DNA of 64,000 nucleotides from Hortaea werneckii (lineage: Eukaryota; Ascomycota; Dothideomycetes; Mycosphaerellales; Teratosphaeriaceae). Below the pieces are notes generated by a model that was given only the letters and a program-made list of their open reading frames with translations, did not search any database and was not told where the DNA came from. The stretch is from positions 310,001 through 374,000 of the forward strand of contig JBAOKB010000094.1 of NCBI GenBank assembly GCA_037044905.1, in the 5' to 3' direction. The position numbers and the translations under genes are program-made. Below are positions 12,302 to 24,467 of the stretch, piece after piece; the first letter of the stretch is position 1, and each line of letters starts with the position of its first letter.

Positions 12302-12609
12302 CTATGCTTTCCGGCCGGCGGCTTTCTGTATTTATTATACATCAGTATCTGTGCCCAGAAAGCTACAGGGGTGCAAAGGCTGCATAATTACCACATAGCA
12401 GTCCTTCAAAGCCATAAACTCCTTGACACACATGTCCTTGCTGACGTTCTGGAAGTTGGACGCCACGCACTTCCCGTATACGGCTCCCTTTGGTGGGACG
12501 TGTCAGCTTCTCTCTTGAGACCGGTGTATATGGGGGTATCGAATACCTCTGCCGTACACTTCGCCGTCGCCTCGGCAAACTTCTCAATCGGCCTTGTTCT
12601 GCCAGGCAT
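12302..12609 (-). CDS. Small twin-CX9C (CHCH) mitochondrial protein, NDUFAF8-like
   Basis: Three short exons, 12609-12547, 12487-12392 and 12325-12302, give 60 residues. Introns of 59 and 66 bp have GTATTC/AAAG and GTAATT/ACAG ends. The spliced protein begins MPGRTRPIEKFAEATAKC and ends KAAGRKA. It contains two CX9C motifs, C-TAEGAVYGK-C and C-VKEFMALKD-C, typical of proteins oxidised by Mia40 in the mitochondrial intermembrane space. The layout resembles NDUFAF8 (C17orf89), a complex I assembly factor that pairs with NDUFAF5. The match is from memory of the family. The CX9C motifs and the clean splice of the last seven codons are direct observations. It is divergent from the Sfi1 gene. Confidence 0.78.
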
Positions 12610-13044
12610 TGTTGAAGGATAAGAAATGGATATTGATATGTGTAGATAGAAGGGAAGACAAGGGCGCGGTGAAATCATGGATGTCGCACGGTACCGAATT
12701 TCGGCTCCGGCTCGGGTTATGGCGGGCGCGGAAGCTGCGAGGAGCCGAGACAAGAACGCGTGAATCTCGCGCTCGCTCGCGGTTGCTTTGGTCTTGCGCT
12801 TCAGTGATTATCTTGTCGCGCAACACATTGAGAGACGGCGCATTGCTTTGAAGCAGGTCTACGCTGCTTTGTAGCCCACTACGGCGTGCGCGAGCCAATG
12901 GAACGTCATACCAGATGACACGGGCGTACTCGAAACGCGTTCGGCGGAAAGCATTACCATCAGCAGCAATTAAACCACTGGAACCGAACCACATCCTCTT
13001 CCGCGCCGGCAGCAAGAACGGCATGAGGCGCCGCGGTTGCGCAC
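12610..13044. promoter_or_regulatory. Shared divergent promoter of the CX9C gene and Sfi1
   Basis: 435 bp separate the two start codons. A minus-strand ORF crosses it (Met near 13024) without recognisable similarity. No binding sites were identified. Confidence 0.4.
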
Positions 13045-16000
13045 ATGAATGAAAATGCCGCTCACGATGAATTGGACTTTCCGGAGTTGACCGACGATGG
13101 TATGTGTCTTCTATATAGACAGAACGATGGCGACAAAGCAGCGAATGGTACTGACATGTCAATACAGAAGTCTCGCTGGCTCACCAGATCACCACGCGCG
13201 CCCAGAAGTACTACTCCGCACTGCCGTCTTATAAAGCACTCTTCGCCGCCTACGATGATGTCTTCCGTGAGCAGGGCCTGGAAAGCGAGCATGATAGCCA
13301 TATCTTTCGCGTGCTACTGCGTGTCGGCGCCACCGCGCGCGAGAGAGGACATGAGAGAGGAGGGACAGTGGATCTGGTGGGATGTCTGACCAGTCTGCTA
13401 GAAGCACATGGGATCACTGTCATCGACTATAGCGAGAGCGGGGAGCTGGAGGCGGGAGAAGAAGACACCAAGAGTGTCGCTTTCAATGGACCGGGCACTG
13501 AGACCCAGGCTAGGATCAATGGTGTTGGCGCGGATCGCAAGAAATCTCAGTCCCGTGCGGAAAAGAGACGGGTAAGCTTTGATGATGCCAAGCTGGACGA
13601 GACATGGCTGTCGGAGCATTCAAGAAGCCTGGCGCCTAGTCCGAGTGAGAATTTGGGACCATGGCAGAATCAACACTACCTCGCGCAGCCGGCAAGGAAA
13701 GGACGATCTCATCTCAGCTCCGGACAAGGACGGCGAACTCGCTCGACAAGTTCTCAGCGCCACTATGCATCCTCACGCCCTTCTCAACGGAAAGAGCAGG
13801 TCGCTCGTCAACCTTCGCCTGATATTAAGAATGAGACCGATTATTACGACCAGGATACGAATGGCAACCCAACCCTTCTTTTCGAGCCTTCGCAAACGCA
13901 ACTGGAAGCTAACGCCGATGCCTTTTTCTCCACTTCGACCATCCGCATAGCACGACGAGCCCTACATATCTGGCACGACGCCGCCATATACACCCACCAG
14001 AACAGTGTTCAGGCATTTGCAATTGCCACCGCACACGATCGCCGAACGCTCGTCAAGCAAGCTTTTGACGTCTGGCGCAGCGCTTATCTGGAGTCCAGGG
14101 AAGAGAGAAGGCTAGAAGAGCATTGTCTGAAAGAAGAAAAGAAATGGTTGCGGGGCTGGGAAAGGCACATCGTGGATAAGGCCTTCAGTCACTGGCGTCA
14201 GGCGACTTTCGACCAACGACATGTCACGGAGCTTGCGAAGAAACGAATTCTCCAGGTACGGTACTTTAGTCGCTGGAAAGCTTTGACGGTTGAGAATGCA
14301 CGCAAATGTCGTCTGGTATTGAGCAGGAAAGTATCTGACACTTTGGCGGGAGAGGCTGACAAGGACGTGGCATCATCAACATCAAGCTGAAGCCCATTAC
14401 GAGGATGTCCTTGCCAGGAAATGTTGGAAAAATTGGTTCTGGCGCTTTTGCGATCGTAAGGTCGATTCTTGGAGGGAAGAGAAAGTTATGAAAAGGACAT
14501 TGGATACTTGGAGGCAGCGGGTGGCACAGATGCAGGCCAGGGAACAGCACTCTGAAGACCATTACAACAACCGTCTTTCCAGAATTGGTTTTGGTGGCCT
14601 CCAAAGGAGCTGACAATCTGTCAGCAAAATAACGATCAAGCCTCAATCCACTACGATCGTCAGCTCAAAGCAGCATGTCTTCGGACTATTAATATCCATG
14701 CAAACCTCGCACCGATCACCAAGACCTTTACGCTCAAGATCAAACTCGACCTCCAGCGCAGAGCATTTAAGACCTGGCATCTTCGTCTACAGCTTGAACG
14801 TCAAGCCGCCGAGGTCAATCATCAACGTGTCTTACAATATGCCTGGACGAGATGGAACGACAACCTGCGATGCCGTGCGCTTGGTCAGCGTATCGACGAG
14901 AGGTGCTGATCGAAAACCTATACAAATGGGCACTAGCCGAAAGAGAGCAGCTCTTCACCCGCACAATGGACGGGAAGGCATTACGACGTGCATTCGGATG
15001 GTGGCGATACCGAGCTGGAGAAGCCCAGGATAAGTTGGCCATGGCCGAGCGCGTCTTCGCCGAACAGCAACACCGCCGCCACTTGGCCCAAGCGATGGGC
15101 TGTCTGAACCGGGAAATGCGGAGGCTGGAAGATCTGGATAGGATGGCCATCGAATTCGCCAATGCGCGTGTGCTGCCTCGATTCCTGCAAGGTTGGGCGG
15201 ATAAGGCCAGGCATGCGATGGAGTTGCAGCGTTGGGCTGGAGATGCTAGATTTTATACGCTTGCTACGAGGAGCCTGGCTGTGTGGAGGGACAGGACGAC
15301 GCAGCATGTGAATGCGCGGAGGAGAGAGGCGTATACGCATGTGCGAGGGCGGATGAAGGTCCGGATAGTCAAGAATTGCTTTGCGCGTTGGAGGGATCAA
15401 ACCGTTGTGGCGAAATCGATGGATAGTGAGGCCGAGTATAGGCTGCAGGAGAAAAAGCGAAGAGCAGCAATCGAGGCTTTCAGGAGGTGGCAAGAAAAGA
15501 CTGCGCAAGTGCGAAAGTCAAGCGAGCGAGCCGATGCCCTCGATCGGACAAGATTGGTCGTCTCGGCTCTCGCTGCTATCGCTGCAGCTCATTCCCAGCA
15601 CCGGGAGCTAGAACGCCAAGCCGACGAGTTCCGCATGAGCAGGACCTTGTTTTACTGGGCGCTATGATGAAGAAACTCCAATGGACCCAATTCACCGCCG
15701 CCCGCCGCGCCGAAAGCGCCGAAGCCTTACTCCTCCGCAACCGAGACCAGCACATCCGACAGATGCTCCGTCACTGGGCCCTCATGACCGTCGATCGCCG
15801 GACAGCCCGCGCCAATACTTCAACCTCAAAAGGACCCGAAGACGACGAGCCTGAAAGCCCAAGTCTCCGTCCCGCGTCACGTCAACTCGCAGCGAGTCGA
15901 TCAAGAGAACGACCTGGTTTTCTGCCCACCTCGCCCCCTGAGCCCTCAGCCACGCCGGGATACATGCGCACGCCCTCGCGAAGCAGCAGACGCGCAGGGC

Positions 16001-16464
16001 GCTTCAGACCTTTACCTACGCCTCGAGGTATGACCCCTTTCACCTTCGGAGAGGGTTATCTCTCTACTACGCCCGCCCCTTTACCAAGTATTCAGCAGAC
16101 TTCACGCTTTGAGGAAGCGACGGATACCGTGCCTTCGACGACCGAACAGAAGTCTGAGGAGAGGGATGAAGCTGGTAATGAGGATGGGATGAGCACGCTT
16201 ACGCCGCAAATCACGCCTTTTGCGCGTAAGCTCCGCGCTGGGGGGTTTGGAGCGAGTAATATAGCGCCACCCGGGACAGCAACCGTGGCGGCCACGCCGG
16301 GTCCCTCGGCTCTGCGCTCAAGTGTCTTCGGCCGGAGCGTACTAGGTGGTGGCGGTGGAGGGACTGCGAAGAGTGTCAGGTTTGCCGGCGGCGGTGGTGA
16401 TGGTGACAGGTGGCGGAGTATCAGGGCTGGAAGGAGCGATGAGGGGCATGAGAAGAGTAGTTAG
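13045..16464 (+). CDS. SFI1: Sfi1-type spindle/centrosome protein, four apparent frameshifts
   Basis: Sfi1 binds centrin (Cdc31) along a long helix and bridges duplicating spindle pole bodies. Exon 1 is 13045-13099; the phase-1 intron is 13100-13167 (GTATGT/ATACAG); the rest is one block. The N-terminal domain reads VSLAHQITTRAQKYYSALP and then LFAAYDDVF. From about 13930 it carries many Sfi1 repeats with the W anchor, for example ALHIWHD, AFDVWRS, AFSHWRQ, YFSRWKA, AFKTWHL, AFGWWRY, CFARWRD and AFRRWQE. The C-terminus is Ser/Pro-rich and ends in Gly-rich runs. The repeats run on across frame changes near 14350 (one base extra) and near 14580, 14905 and 15660 (one base missing each), so the encoded protein is about 1100 residues. 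Identity is secure; the breaks look like indels in an otherwise functional gene. Confidence 0.85.
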
Positions 16465-16989
16465 TGAGGGGTGGCTGACACATCTTCGGGCCTGTAGAGG
16501 GGGGAAGTTTGAACCTTTGAGCGTGGCGTTTTGTGAGGTTCCTGGGGATATTGATTCAGTTTACGCTGTCTCATCATTTTTTTGATATGGCAGATCTGGA
16601 ATAGAGTCTTGCAATATCAACGCACCTCAGGTTAGGGTATTCTCAAGAAGACTGATTTTCGTCTCGATTGTAAAGCACCATGATGACTACCCAAGGTTGC
16701 CTCTGTGAGATGTAATTGGCTGACAAGGCGAGGACCGCAACCAAGACGCATTTTGGCATTTTTGGAGCAAAAGAGCGGGGATTTCGTCTCTGGTGAAGGC
16801 CGCTAGATCCGCTATGACATTCAGAAAAGCCCCCTGGCAGCCTGGGAAGAATTGGCATGCGATGTGATAAGACGACTTGCTTTCAGCTGCTTCCAAACTT
16901 CTACTGCTAATTCGTCTTGTGATTATCACCTCCAATCGTCGTCCGCCATGAACTGGCCACCACAAAGGAACAAAGAACGATACTATATT
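16465..16989. other. Intergenic region between convergent genes
   Basis: 3' flanks of Sfi1 and of the bZIP gene. I see no gene or repeat. Confidence 0.45.
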
Positions 16990-17668
16990 TCATACGACAT
17001 CGCCAGGCTGTGCTTTTCCGTTTTGCCCACGGGATGACAAGAGCTCATTAGCACCATGCACTGTGGCAAAATGCAGCATCATTTCACGTTGTAGCTCTTG
17101 CATGCGCTGCTCAAGCTGCTGATTCTTCACAGTAAGCTCAGTGTTCTTCTCGCATGATGCCTTAATCTCTGCTTGCAGCTCCGAGATCAACCTTCGCTGG
17201 CGATCTCGGAAGGCTCTCTGTCTTTTGGGAGAGGACTTAGCGCAGGGTTCGGTCGGGGAGGTTGATAAAGTGATACTTACGCAAAGCGATTCTGCTCTTT
17301 CCGCCTTGCGACTTTATTTGAACCTGACTTCATGCGCATCGGTATTGTGCTGACATAGTCCGCTGCCGGCATTGGTCCATCCCTTTGCTGTTGTTGTGAT
17401 GGCGTGAGAGATGGTGACGACCAAGTTGCAGCATCGAAAGTTGGCAGAGATCGGACGTCGATCGAAAGAGGAGAGGATGCGCTAGACATCGTGCACGAGA
17501 AGAGACTGTCAATGTTACTGAACATCTGCTGATCTTTGGTCGTCTTGTTTCACCACTGGTGGAGGGTTTTGGAAGGTTTACTGTAGCGTCCCAAGCTTGT
17601 TCATCGAAGGCGTCTAGGCTTGTAAGGAAGGAGTCCATGTCTACCTCGTCCGCCATAGTATTGCTCAT
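16990..17668 (-). CDS. bZIP transcription factor (AP-1/Yap-like basic region), one apparent frameshift
   Basis: Exons 17668-17281 and 17221-16990 are joined over a phase-2 intron (17280-17222, GTAAGT/AAAAG) that splits the basic region. Spliced, it reads RRKEQNRFAQRAFRDRQRR, the fungal Yap/Pap1-type basic motif (NxxAQxxFR). A leucine-zipper coiled coil follows (LISELQAEI through MQELQREMM). The N-terminus is acidic (MADEVDMDSFLTSLDAF) and is followed by Ser/Gln-rich sequence. Near 17545 the frame shifts by one missing base between STSGETRR and KDQQMFSNIDSLF. The predicted protein is about 205 residues, short for a Yap factor. The Cys-rich redox domains of Yap1 are not seen, so a role in oxidative stress should not be assumed. 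Confidence 0.78.
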
Positions 17669-18201
17669 CGCTTCAAATTTGGATCATGGGCTTCAGAACA
17701 AGATCAGATGTTACATCAGCTTTTATATATCGACGATAGACGATGGTTTATCAGCGCATCAGCATCCACTGGTTCAGCATGGCAAAAGGGTATAGTGTCA
17801 CCCCATCGCAACCCGCCGCAAGGGCGGCTTTGTCACCATAATTTTTCGTTGATGCAAGCCATGATTGTTGCTACTCCGTATCTCTCATATGAACACCGAT
17901 TTCGGCAGCAAAGCATCGAGTAAGCTGCTTGAAGTCGGCTTGGCACCTTCTCAATGTGGTAGGTGCCCAGAGTGCTTGATCCTGGGTAGTACTTATTACA
18001 GCATACGAGTACTATGAATTTGGTAACTTCGTCAGCATGTAATACGGATGCTCCCGCCTGTCTTGCATCACCTGATTCAATCAACCCAATCTAATCGAGC
18101 ATGCAGATGGTTCCTAGGTTCACTCAACATTGCGAAGTGCTTTACGCTCTGGACCATTCTATCATTAGACAGATCAGTTCAGCTGCTGCTCTTCTGGACA
18201 T
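17669..18201. other. Intergenic region
   Basis: Promoter side of the bZIP gene and 3' flank of the next minus-strand gene. No gene recognised. Confidence 0.4.
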
Positions 18202-19809
18202 TCATGTCTCCATCCCTATCGCATCCCAAAGTACTGCTGCACCCCTTGCGCATGCATCGTCAGACCAAAGGAACCTTCTGTTGATCTTACGGACAGCCGA
18301 CCAACTGGTCAGACTCCATCGGTGAAGCGTTTCCTCGAGGAAGCTTTGGAAAAAGTATTGTTGACTCGTTCTGAAAGCGGCAATTCCACCAACGCAAAGA
18401 CACCAGACGAGCAACAAATCGTCCCAAGTTTGCGTTTCTCGCATAGTGTAGGTCGCCAGGACGGCTCGCATACTTGTCAACGCTTGAGGTGCCATCCGGA
18501 CTGAGCGGGCATGGGATAGATGACAGCTGAAGAATATAGTAGGACCGTCAACCGGCAGAGCTCGTAAGTTGTTCGAGAACTAGTACTCTTCTCAACTTCA
18601 GGAAGTTCATCCCATGACGGCAGAGATAGCAGACGATGGTAAAATCCACTCCGAGCCATGAGGAGAACGTCGTACTCCGCATCTCCACGCCGTAGACTTG
18701 GCAGAACGGTAACAGCACGTCAAGCATGCACATCCTATCGTAAACCTCGAGGACGCCGCAAGGTAACTCATGGCGGAGCTGGAGACCGCAACCGAACGAT
18801 GGAAAAGTTCTCACACCGAAATGCGTGGCGAGCAAGTCCAACACCCTGGTTTCGTCTACCCGCGCAGAGTACGGAAAAGCGGGACGAACACATGCAGCGC
18901 TAGCCATGATCAAGTCGAATCTGAGCGAGGAAAAGTCAGCAAACACCGCTCTCGAGATTTCTACTACGAGAAAGAGCTGAACATACACCCTCAACTCACG
19001 AACAAGATCCGGAGCAATCTTGTCAAGCCCGCCAGCACGCTGCACAAGCACCTTCAAAGCCCGCAGGTGAGGGCAGACACTCTTTGCTTTGCCATAGACA
19101 TTGACCCAACACGCTGAAGGCAGGTGAGGCACAAAAAGCAAAACCTGCTCATTGTCGTCGGACATTTCATCGATGGAAGCCTGCTCCCAGAGAAGGTGCA
19201 GAATCGCATGAACCGCTACATCAATCATGCGGTCTTCTAACGTGCTAATCAGATCACGGAGTAAGCCGATAGTCTTCATCTTATGCAGAAGCATCTGGCG
19301 GTTCTCGGCGCTATGATGGTTGCCACCGCAGAGAATCTCTCGGTGTAAGAGGGCTGCATACAGCAAGCTGTGGAAGATGACAGGATGTTGCGAGCACGCG
19401 AGGAACCTGTCGTTGGCGTCCTTAGGTAGCATGACCTGAGGCGCAAAGAAGCTGAGGTAGTAGTGGAGCGATTCAGCCTCTTCTGAGTGTGGTTGCCAGG
19501 ACGGGAGAGTCATGTGAGCGCCCCAAAGGTCGGCGAGACAGCACGCGGGATGGGAACTGGGTGAAGGATTATGTTGGGCTGGGTATGGCGTTTTGTCCAA
19601 TTGACGTGCGGATGTCCTTGGTGTTGCGCTCCATCGTCACGCTCACTCGGTATGTGCTCTCCATCAGAGCTGTTGCTTCTGCCCTGCTCGAAGGGCTGAG
19701 TTCGGCTTCTGTGTCTACCTGCTCGCGCTGCGTGAGATCGGGCTAGGAATTGGATGCGTCGTTGCTGATTGTGGGATGCCCTGCTATCGATGAACTCAAA
19801 GCTTCTCAT
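18202..19809 (-). CDS. Fungal-specific transcription-factor-like protein, three apparent frameshifts
   Basis: It starts at the ATG at 19809 with MRSFEFIDSRASHNQQRR followed by LARSHAARAGRHR, the short basic N-terminal motif of a large Pezizomycotina family. The body (18548-19600) matches Fungal_trans_2-type helical regions: SLHYYLSFFAPQ, HPVIFHSLLYAALLHRE and HLRALKVLVQRAGGLD. The end has YELCRLTVLLYSSAVIYPMP and LLLVWCLCVGGIAAF, both typical of these proteins. No Zn2Cys6 cluster is present, as is usual for this subfamily, so DNA binding is not shown. The pieces lie in four frames; switches near 19650, 18590 and 18495 each equal one missing base. About 530 residues if whole. It could be a decayed gene or carry sequence errors. 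Confidence 0.65.
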
Positions 19810-20529
19810 TCTCGCTGCGCTCAATGTTGCGGTTTCTACTACACAGACGATGATGTTGAGAGAAATATGCGTTACATAACCTTTCGACACCGGCTCTCCA
19901 GCTCGAGCTGTATTGCGTAGAGCCGCCAATAGCTCCTGCAGGTTAATCAGCATGCAGACGCCACCGTAATCAACACACCCGTGTGATTGGAGTACTGTGG
20001 ACTTGCCCAAGATTCGGCCGAGACTCGCTTTTGAGTCGGGGCGTTCGATTTCCAGAGTAGATGACGTGAGAATCCATGAACATTGGTTTGCATGAGAAGA
20101 AAAGATGCTGCACACATAGAAAAATTGCTTGCATTTGGGCCCAACTTCAGAAGTCTTGAGCCGCTCACAGGACCCTGATTTGTATTGAATGGGTCGGAAT
20201 GATGACAGTGCTCACCCAAGTAGGTCGCGACATCAATCCAGCAAAGAGCTGCGTGGCGGTACTTTTGTCATTTCTCATGTTCGCATACCACTTATCGTTG
20301 GCTCATATGTCTTCATGCCCGCCAATACCTGCCATCACAATTCTTCGGAACTGTCCAATGGCGTCTCCTACACAATTGCGAAGCCCTGAAAGAAGGCTGT
20401 TTCCCCATCAGGATCCAGACTGCGCAAGGGCGGGCGCACCATGCACTTGACAAGAGATACGCTGCGCTTGATTTGGCTCTCGCAAGTGTCCGGGTCCTCT
20501 TCTCAGTATCGATGCCATCATGCACACGC
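19810..20529. other. Intergenic region
   Basis: Upstream of the transcription-factor-like gene and 3' flank of the CCDC124-like gene. Open frames in 19810-20219 lack an ATG start or recognisable similarity. Confidence 0.4.
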
Positions 20530-21257
20530 TCATTTCGCGGTAAGCATCGCTTCCTTCTTCGCCCTCTCGCTCTCCCGCAACTCGTTCATTTCCTCCTTGG
20601 ACATGTTGTACGAGCCTGACACCTGGTTGAATGGGTTGTCCGGGTGCTTGTCGAACTCTTTGCGGATCTGATCGATCTTCTGCTGTCGCCTGAGGCCCTT
20701 CTCCTCCTTCATCTCTTCCAGCCGTCGCTCTTCGTATGCCTTGTATGCGGCCGGGAATCTTCGTTCGGGGTGTCGGTCGATCTTCTCGTTGCTCTCCTTG
20801 GTCAATGAAAGGGCGTCGAGGGCGTTGTCGATACCAGTGGCATTGAGTGCAGCCATCTCCTTCTTCGAAGATGGTGCGTCGAGACCAGAAAGATCGAGAC
20901 CTTTGCTCTTCTTCGCGGGAGGTGCCTTGCCTTTGCCGCCCTTGCTCGGCAGTGAAGCTTCTTCTTCCTTCATCAAAGCGTCTTTCTCTGCCTTCTTTCT
21001 CGCGGCTTCGGCTTGCTTCGCAGCTGCGGCATCACTGTCATGGCGGGAGTCAGCTTTGAATTCAACTGAGTCCCTGGTGCAGACCGAGCTGTGACTTACG
21101 CCTTGCTGTTGTCCTTAGCACCCTTCTTCCATTGCTCAGCTTCTGCGGCTTCTGCCTTGGCGTTCTCAGATGCCTTCTTGCCTGCTGCCACTTCGGCCTT
21201 CTTTGCGTTGCCCGCTGCTTTCTTGCTGTTCTCGCCTGCCGCCTTCTTGCCTGCCAT
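20530..21257 (-). CDS. CCDC124/Lso2-like coiled-coil protein (DUF1014)
   Basis: Exons 21257-21100 and 21034-20530 with a phase-2 intron (GTAAGT/GACAG) give 220 residues. The protein opens MAGKKAAGENSKKAAGNAKK, the Lys/Ala-rich helix conserved in CCDC124 and yeast Lso2. In those proteins it sits in the ribosomal mRNA channel and A site of inactive 80S ribosomes. The DUF1014 region follows: LDLSGLDAP, IDNALDALSL, HPERRFPAAYKAYEE, DNPFNQVSGSYN. Residues 1-110 are predicted to be helical and highly basic. By family it should act in ribosome hibernation and recovery, or as the fission-yeast stress cofactor Oxs1. The frame is intact, unlike most neighbours. Confidence 0.85.
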
Positions 21258-21619
21258 CTTCCTGGGTTTCGTTCGCCTTCAGACGTCAATGATCGAAGTA
21301 CTAATAGGATAAAGAAGTTAACAAGGATCAGATCTAGGGTGGCGAGGGGTAGTGAATGTAGAAGGATTGATTGTTGATATGACTCGGTATCAAAGAGAAA
21401 GTGGGCTTCCGCCTACCCCGCCACCACCTTCCGCATTGGGCAATGTCTCTCTCGCTCATGCCTCAGGCATATATTTTCCGTTTTCGTAGCTGCAGGGGTG
21501 CGGGCATCCATACCCTGGATGTAGGTCTACCCAGTACTAGTAGACATCAGCCACCAAAATGGTCGCGCCCTCAAATAGCTTTCGCATAGATGATCTGCAT
21601 TGTATGTGCTGTACTACGC
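21258..21619. other. Short intergenic region
   Basis: Promoter of the CCDC124-like gene and 3' flank of the S33 hydrolase gene. It holds a CTAGTACTAG-like palindrome-rich stretch near 21530-21545; nothing else was seen. Confidence 0.4.
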
Positions 21620-23788
21620 CTAAGGTGTCAAGCGATTGAGCTCGATCATTGCGTGCCAGAGCGCCTGATCAGTCTCACCATCCGGCAACTCCGGCATCTC
21701 ACCATCACCAGTGTAGCCGTCGAAAGGCCTGCGATCCGTCTCACAGAGCGCACCCATACCATCCCATCCATCCCAATCCCGCAAGCCACCCGCAGTCCCA
21801 GGCAGCTCTCCAGTCTGGAAATAGTGTCGTATGGCCTTCATGCTACACATGCTGAGTCCAGAGTACGTACAATGGCCTTCGGAGTCCTGGTGAAGTACCC
21901 CAGCACCTTCGAAGCCGCTAGCCATGGTGAATGCATTTTGAAGCGGTGTCACGGGGTCGATGGTGTTGCCTACGAATAGAATCGGATGTGCTGTTCTATT
22001 GTGGAAGTTGCCTTTGTACCGCCAATGTGGTCGAGCGTGCCATGCTGTGCAGGGAAGCTGGATTGTCGCCCACGACTCTCCTATGAGCCGCGACTGTGAC
22101 ATGAGGTTGGTCGCGTACCCTCGATACTCTTTCTTGGTTTGATTCAGACGATCACCAGGTCCGTCTGAGCATGCGATGCCTGCCGAGGCTCCTTCGGAAT
22201 CGCCTCCTGGGAAGCATGCAGGGCTGTACGGACCGTCTTGCACGCAGGCTTCGCTCAGCGGCTTCCCAATGTTGGGACGCTGCTCATGGAGCCACAGAGC
22301 GGGAGAGGTTCCGTTTCGCTCGCTCAGATCGTGCAATACCTGTGCAAGAAAGGGAAAATCTCGTAACGGCCAGTACACCACCGTGCGAAACAAGCGTTTC
22401 AGATCATTGTGGGTGATGACAACAGGACCATGCATCTCGTTACCAGGGACCGAAATTGGGTCTATCATGATGCTCGCCATGATTTTCTGCACGTTCTCAG
22501 CTATAACAGCCGGTCCGTCTTCATCCCATAGCGCACAATTAGCTCCGCCCTCCCAGCAGTGCTCGGTCATCTTGACAAAGATCAAGTCGGTATCGTTGAG
22601 ATTGCTGATCCAACCTCCAGCCATGTAGTCGTGAGAGTTGGCGACTCCGTCCAGTACTGCTCGTTTAATACGTTGAGGAAACATGGCTGATAGGGTCGCG
22701 CCTAGTATACTGCCATATGAAAACCCCAATACTGTACCATTTCGTCCCCAGGAATGTATGCAGTCCGATTCTTGATCAACCGTTGTTCGTTCTCGGATAG
22801 TCTAGTGTCGAGCCTGAGAATGCGTGTAGCCTCATTCGCCCGCCATTCGCCATGGCGCTCAAATACCTCTACAATGTCTCGAGCTACAGAGGCCGTCGAC
22901 ATGTGCTTGGCTATGCCCTGCGTCATTGTTAGCTGCTATGCTTCTGAAGGCCGAAATTTGGCTAGATCATGATCATTAGAGCAATATGCTCACCTCTTCT
23001 GTCACACGCTTGCTGCATCCCTCGGCCATGGCTCGCTTGCTAGCCCACAGGTAGTCGAAGGATGTGTCGGAGGTGCCAATCATGCCGTGAGCATTCTCTT
23101 CGATGGTGCTAGCGGCAGATTCAAGATGATTTGGGAAGCAGTTTAGCACAGGTCGGCTATTGTTGATGCCGCGAGGATCAAACCCGATGATGTCAAAGGA
23201 CTATGAGGTTAGTTAGAGTGTGCGCAAGCCGGGACAATGTCGACTATAGAGTTCACCTTTGCATGCTTCGCTTGGTTCTCATCAAGTTCGGGCCCTGATG
23301 AAAGAATCGTTTGGATGGAATGGCCGCCTTTAAGACCTGCTGAACTCCTGATCCTCCTGGTCCGCCTATGGTTGATGTCAATAACCTGTCTTCCAGAAAA
23401 AGCCAGCATGGAGAGAATAGCCACTGGTCATGTGGACCCCAGACATACCCGGATTGAGTACTACCGCGCCTCCATACGAAGCATCAGTAACAGGCACAGA
23501 TGCCTCGACTTTGATAAGAGCCAAATCTACAGCGCGGCCAGCCTCTTCAGAGGTCCCCAGCCAATCCATCGGTACTTCAAGGCGGGCGCATTGAAAGCTT
23601 TCCCAGCATTGATGCCATTGCAGGTGCTTACTTGGTAGTATCTGGCATTTCAGTACAGGGAAAGACGATAAGATGGAGCGGCCTACACGATCCCATTCAA
23701 AAGTGCTACTCGGAGGTCTGGATGAGGTCTCTGGAAGCTGGTTGCGGAACCATGAGCTGGTCAGGAAGATTTTGGGAAAATTCTTCAT
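21620..23788 (-). CDS. S33-family alpha/beta hydrolase (tripeptidyl aminopeptidase-like), one apparent frameshift
   Basis: Five exons: 23788-23687, 23641-23449, 23365-23257, 23201-22994 and 22917-21620. Four GT-AG introns were placed by homology. Landmarks in order: SFQCARLEVPMDW; oxyanion loop NPGGPGGSG formed across intron 2; GFDPRGINNS; nucleophile elbow GFSYGS; Asp in FVGNTIDPVTP; His in EGHCTYS. The C-terminal TAP domain carries the Asp and His. The catalytic triad is complete. Near 22712 one T appears missing from a TTTT run between YWGF and SYGSILG, which shifts the frame. Family members cleave N-terminal tripeptides or small esters and are often secreted, but no convincing signal peptide is visible from the chosen ATG. 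The N-terminus is the least certain part. Confidence 0.82.
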
Positions 23789-24467
23789 ACTGAAATAGCA
23801 TGGAGATCTCACCTCTTGACAGATTTCTCGAGGAACGGTCTTGGGTCTTGTAGTGGTTTGATCCCGATCTGAAGTTGAAGGATGCAATGGCACTGGCCTG
23901 TCTGACTAAGTTGTGGTCCAGGTCGCTAAGACCGACAAACTCCGAGCCCCGACTTCACGTCTTAATTCAACTCACGTTATGAATTGCAATTCTATATTTG
24001 TCTTCCAATATCACGATGCAGCATTTTACCAATTACATTCGAACTAACGTGTGACATGTTTCTCGTTGTACAGAGCTTTTCAGGACTGAATTGGTCAACG
24101 ATACCAATTTTACATCACCTAAAGTACTTGTTCAACAACATGATTCGGGTTTGGTATTTGAAAAAAGGCTGCAAGGTACAGTCTTTGTATCTTTAATTCA
24201 CCTTTTTGAACGCGATAACTTTCTCTCGTTACACCAATTCCAGCCGTTACCTCCACAAGCACAAATCTCTGCATCTGGGGGAGCATACGATGTGACCAGC
24301 CGGTTCCTTCACATCTCCTTTCAAACATGCATGCCCTTTCAAGCCGTTCTGCTGATGACCTCCTGCCCACGGCGGTCTTCCAATCGATACATCAGTCGTC
24401 CTTTGCTGTCGCCTTTGCAGCCTTAACATGCTTTGCCCTGATGCTATTGATCGCCTGCACTAGGCCA
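23789..24467. other. Intergenic region at the edge of the accessory block
   Basis: Relatively AT-rich sequence between the S33 gene and the first SANT-like gene. Short ORFs only. Confidence 0.4.

Noticed and set aside
12584..13162. 192-codon minus-strand ORF across the Sfi1 promoter and first exon
   Set aside because: It overlaps exon 1 of the CX9C gene and of Sfi1, both better supported; no similarity seen.
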